Part shown: positions 11,940-13,482 of the stretch, piece after piece
How positions within the stretch are numbered: position 1 is the stretch's first letter
Layout of the letters: the number at the start of each line of letters is the position of its first letter
Origin: a bacterium
GTDB taxonomy: Bacteria > Arandabacterota > Arandabacteria > Arandabacterales > JALGWA01
NCBI GenBank assembly: GCA_025774425.1
Contig: JALGWA010000007.1
Coordinates: forward strand, 1 to 13,482
Direction: 5' to 3'
Length of the DNA stretch: 13,482 bases
Made by a program: the position numbers and the translations under genes
Notes under the pieces: generated by a model
The model's database searches: none
What the model was told of the DNA's origin: nothing
What the model saw: only the letters and a program-made list of their open reading frames with translations

Positions 11940-13482
11940 GTGCAAGGCAAGAACCGAGAAAAGGGCTTCACGGTGATCGAAATGCTCGTCGTCGTGGCGA
12001 TCCTGACGCTTCTCGCCGTCCCGTTGCTTCAGATGCTGATGGGCGGCGGAAGGGCGTCGAGGGTGGCCAGTCTCGACTCCGAGGCGCAGCAGAACGCCAG
12101 GGTCGCCGTGGATTTCGCAGTCAGGGACATTCGTTCCCTCGGCTATGAGATTGACCATGCCAACGGGCAGTCCGGCATAGTGTATGCCGACGGCTATGAC
12201 CTGATATTCAACGCCAACATCGAACCCGCCAGCGACGATGGCGGCACCCCGGGCTATCCCGCCGCCATAAACACGGCCGCGAGCCCCGCGACTGTGCCTG
12301 CTTCGGGTACGGTTCTCTATGCTCCGCCCCGGACGTTCGGCACGGGCGCAGAGACGATCAGGTTTACGCTCGATTCGAGCAATGACGGGACCGTGGATGC
12401 TGCAGACGCATCCGATGACGACATCGAGGACACCGCCAATCCCCATGACTACCTGCTCGTCAGGCAGGTCTACGGGTACGACGGTTCGGGCAACGGAGGC
12501 GCGAACGAGCCCATAGCCTTGATAAGGGGTCCGGACCCTTATGAAGACGGCTCGTATCCTCCGCCCCTCTTCGAGTACTGGTACGATCACGACGACGACG
12601 AGTCGACTCCGGATGCGCTATGGGGGGACACCAACGGCGACGGTGAGCTCGACCAGTCCGAGATCGCCATGCTCGGCCCGGTCAGCGCCGCCAATCTTCC
12701 CAGAATCACGAGAGTGGCCGTCACCGCGATCGGCACCTCGAGGAGCCAGGACCGGCGACTCGGCTCGAACGACGGCTATCGCGAGACCGTGATGTCGTCC
12801 GAGGCGGACGTCAGGAACGAGCCTTCGAAGGTCGCCCGGATCGCCGGGGTCGTGTTCGACGATCTCGACGGTGACGGCGAGAAGGACGCGTACGAGGGGG
12901 GCGTTGCAGGTGCGATCGTAGTGCTCAACAACGGCATGCAGAGGGTCACCGGTGCGGACGGCACGTTCGCGTTCCGCGTCGATCCCGGCAGCTACACGGT
13001 CACGGAAACCGACCCGACGGGCTACTCCTCGACCACCCCCAACGCAGTGGCCGTCAACGCCGTCAAGGGGACGACCGCGTCCGCCTATTTCGGCGACCGG
13101 GCCATGGGGGGCTACGGCAGCATTCTCGGCCGCGTCATCCTGTACGAGGGCGACCCGCCTGAGGCTACCGGAGACGGTGTCGCCGACGTCGAAGTGTTCC
13201 TGAACAGCGGGGAGCGCGACACGACCTCTCACATGGGTACGTACGCCTTCCTCGTCCCCGTCAATACGTACTCCATCACCATGGAGGTTCCCGTCGGCTA
13301 CGTGGCTGTGGGCCCGACATCGGTCGACAGGACTCTCGCCGGCGAGGGCGATACGGTGGTCGTCGATTTCTACCTCCTTCCGGCGACTGAAACCGGGACG
13401 ATCGCGGGCAATGTGTTCCTCGACGAGGACGAGGACGGTCTTCTCGACGACGGGGAGGACGGCATCAGCAGCGTGACGATCA
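11940..13482 (+). CDS. PilW/GspJ-type pseudopilin fused to SdrD-B-like repeats (3' truncated)
   Basis: The frame is open from GTG 11940, just after an in-frame TGA at 11931, to the window edge, giving 514 residues without a stop. The prepilin leader MQGKNREKG is cut before FTVIEMLVVVAILTLLAVPL (Glu14 at +5). Residues 40-300 are a PilW/GspJ-like domain with NARVAVDFAVRDIRSLGYEI and a closing AVTAIGTSRS...DVRNEP. An EF-hand-like loop DTNGDGELDQSE lies at 230-241. After it come SdrD-B/Cna-B-like modules. Module 1 (about 300-388) contains VFDDLDGDGEKDAYEGGVAG and TGADGTFAFRVDPGSYTVTE. Module 2 is about 393-481. Module 3 begins at about 486 with GNVFLDEDEDGLLDDGEDGI. Pili minor subunits normally stop near 300 residues, so the added modules are unusual. 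The protein continues beyond the window. GTG is supported by AAGGGGA about 10 nt upstream. Confidence 0.85.
   Translation, partial: MQGKNREKGFTVIEMLVVVAILTLLAVPLLQMLMGGGRASRVASLDSEAQQNARVAVDFAVRDIRSLGYEIDHANGQSGIVYADGYDLIFNANIEPASDDGGTPGYPAAINTAASPATVPASGTVLYAPPRTFGTGAETIRFTLDSSNDGTVDAADASDDDIEDTANPHDYLLVRQVYGYDGSGNGGANEPIALIRGPDPYEDGSYPPPLFEYWYDHDDDESTPDALWGDTNGDGELDQSEIAMLGPVSAANLPRITRVAVTAIGTSRSQDRRLGSNDGYRETVMSSEADVRNEPSKVARIAGVVFDDLDGDGEKDAYEGGVAGAIVVLNNGMQRVTGADGTFAFRVDPGSYTVTETDPTGYSSTTPNAVAVNAVKGTTASAYFGDRAMGGYGSILGRVILYEGDPPEATGDGVADVEVFLNSGERDTTSHMGTYAFLVPVNTYSITMEVPVGYVAVGPTSVDRTLAGEGDTVVVDFYLLPATETGTIAGNVFLDEDEDGLLDDGEDGISSVTI
12837..13482 (+). repeat. Tandem SdrD-B/Cna-B-like modules encoded in the PilW-type gene
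   Basis: Three successive divergent copies of a module of about 90 residues are seen at the protein level. Each starts with G-x-V followed by an acidic D-x-D-x-D-G loop with D-x-x-E, then G-V/I-x-x-V strands, then G-x-Y/F and Y-T/S-V/I-T strands. Module 1 is 12837-13100, module 2 is 13116-13382, and module 3 runs from 13395 to the edge. Module 2 has the poorest acidic loop (GDPPEATGDGVADVEV). Confidence 0.75.

Noticed and set aside
11918..12148. 76-codon + frame at the start of the PilW-like gene
   Set aside because: It lies out of frame with the prepilin signal; the real frame starts at GTG 11940 and stays open to the edge.

Overview
This is a GC-rich bacterial window. The gene content suggests an uncultivated lineage of the FCB neighbourhood, of the Candidatus Eisenbacteria or Krumholzibacteriota kind. 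The grounds are exported lamin-tail proteins with a shared C-terminal tail, Thr-type sulfatase-fold lipoproteins and a pseudopilin carrying SdrD-B repeats. That placement is an inference from style, not from a marker gene. I see no rRNA, tRNA, CRISPR array or insertion sequence.

Layout. Positions 2-319 (+) hold the end of an exported Cys-rich protein that finishes in TWGTIKSLYR. A TTGACA promoter then leads through a structured 5' leader to the ribosome-associated GTPase hflX (519-1772). This gene overlaps an RmlD-like sugar-nucleotide reductase by 17 nt, and a class V PLP enzyme (2729-3874) with its own promoter follows. On the minus strand, two paralogous sulfatase-fold genes form an operon running 7531 to 3884. 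Both have Thr where true sulfatases have the formylglycine Cys. The downstream copy is split by a single in-frame TAA, with its C-terminal 162 codons intact. The divergent intergenic region holds a 23-nt direct repeat. Next, on +, come a two-domain lamin-tail protein (7805-9208) ending in TWGGIKALYR, then a nitroreductase coupled to an MTH1187-type thiamine-binding protein (9353-10172). A small exported protein lies on minus (10213-10599), with a near-consensus promoter. The right end (10979 to the edge) is a minor-pilin cassette in the order GspH/FimT, PilV/GspI, PilW/GspJ.

The most interesting items are four. First, the last gene, open to the window edge, is a PilW-type pseudopilin whose usual domain is followed by at least three SdrD-B/Cna-B-like modules with acidic, calcium-type loops, which would place an adhesin-like module on a type IV pilus tip. 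Second, the sulfatase interrupted by one TAA keeps a gap-free match to its paralog beyond the stop. Third, two unrelated secreted proteins share a C-terminal TWGxIKxLYR tail, a candidate sorting or anchoring signal. Fourth, the hflX leader combines a small upstream ORF with a hairpin that covers the start region, which suggests translation-dependent control.

Together the genes describe a cell that invests in its envelope and surface (pili, exported multi-domain proteins, lipoprotein hydrolases or transferases), with a few housekeeping genes interspersed. No intrinsic terminator with a T tract was found in any gap. Convergent gene pairs instead carry short dyads across their stop codons.
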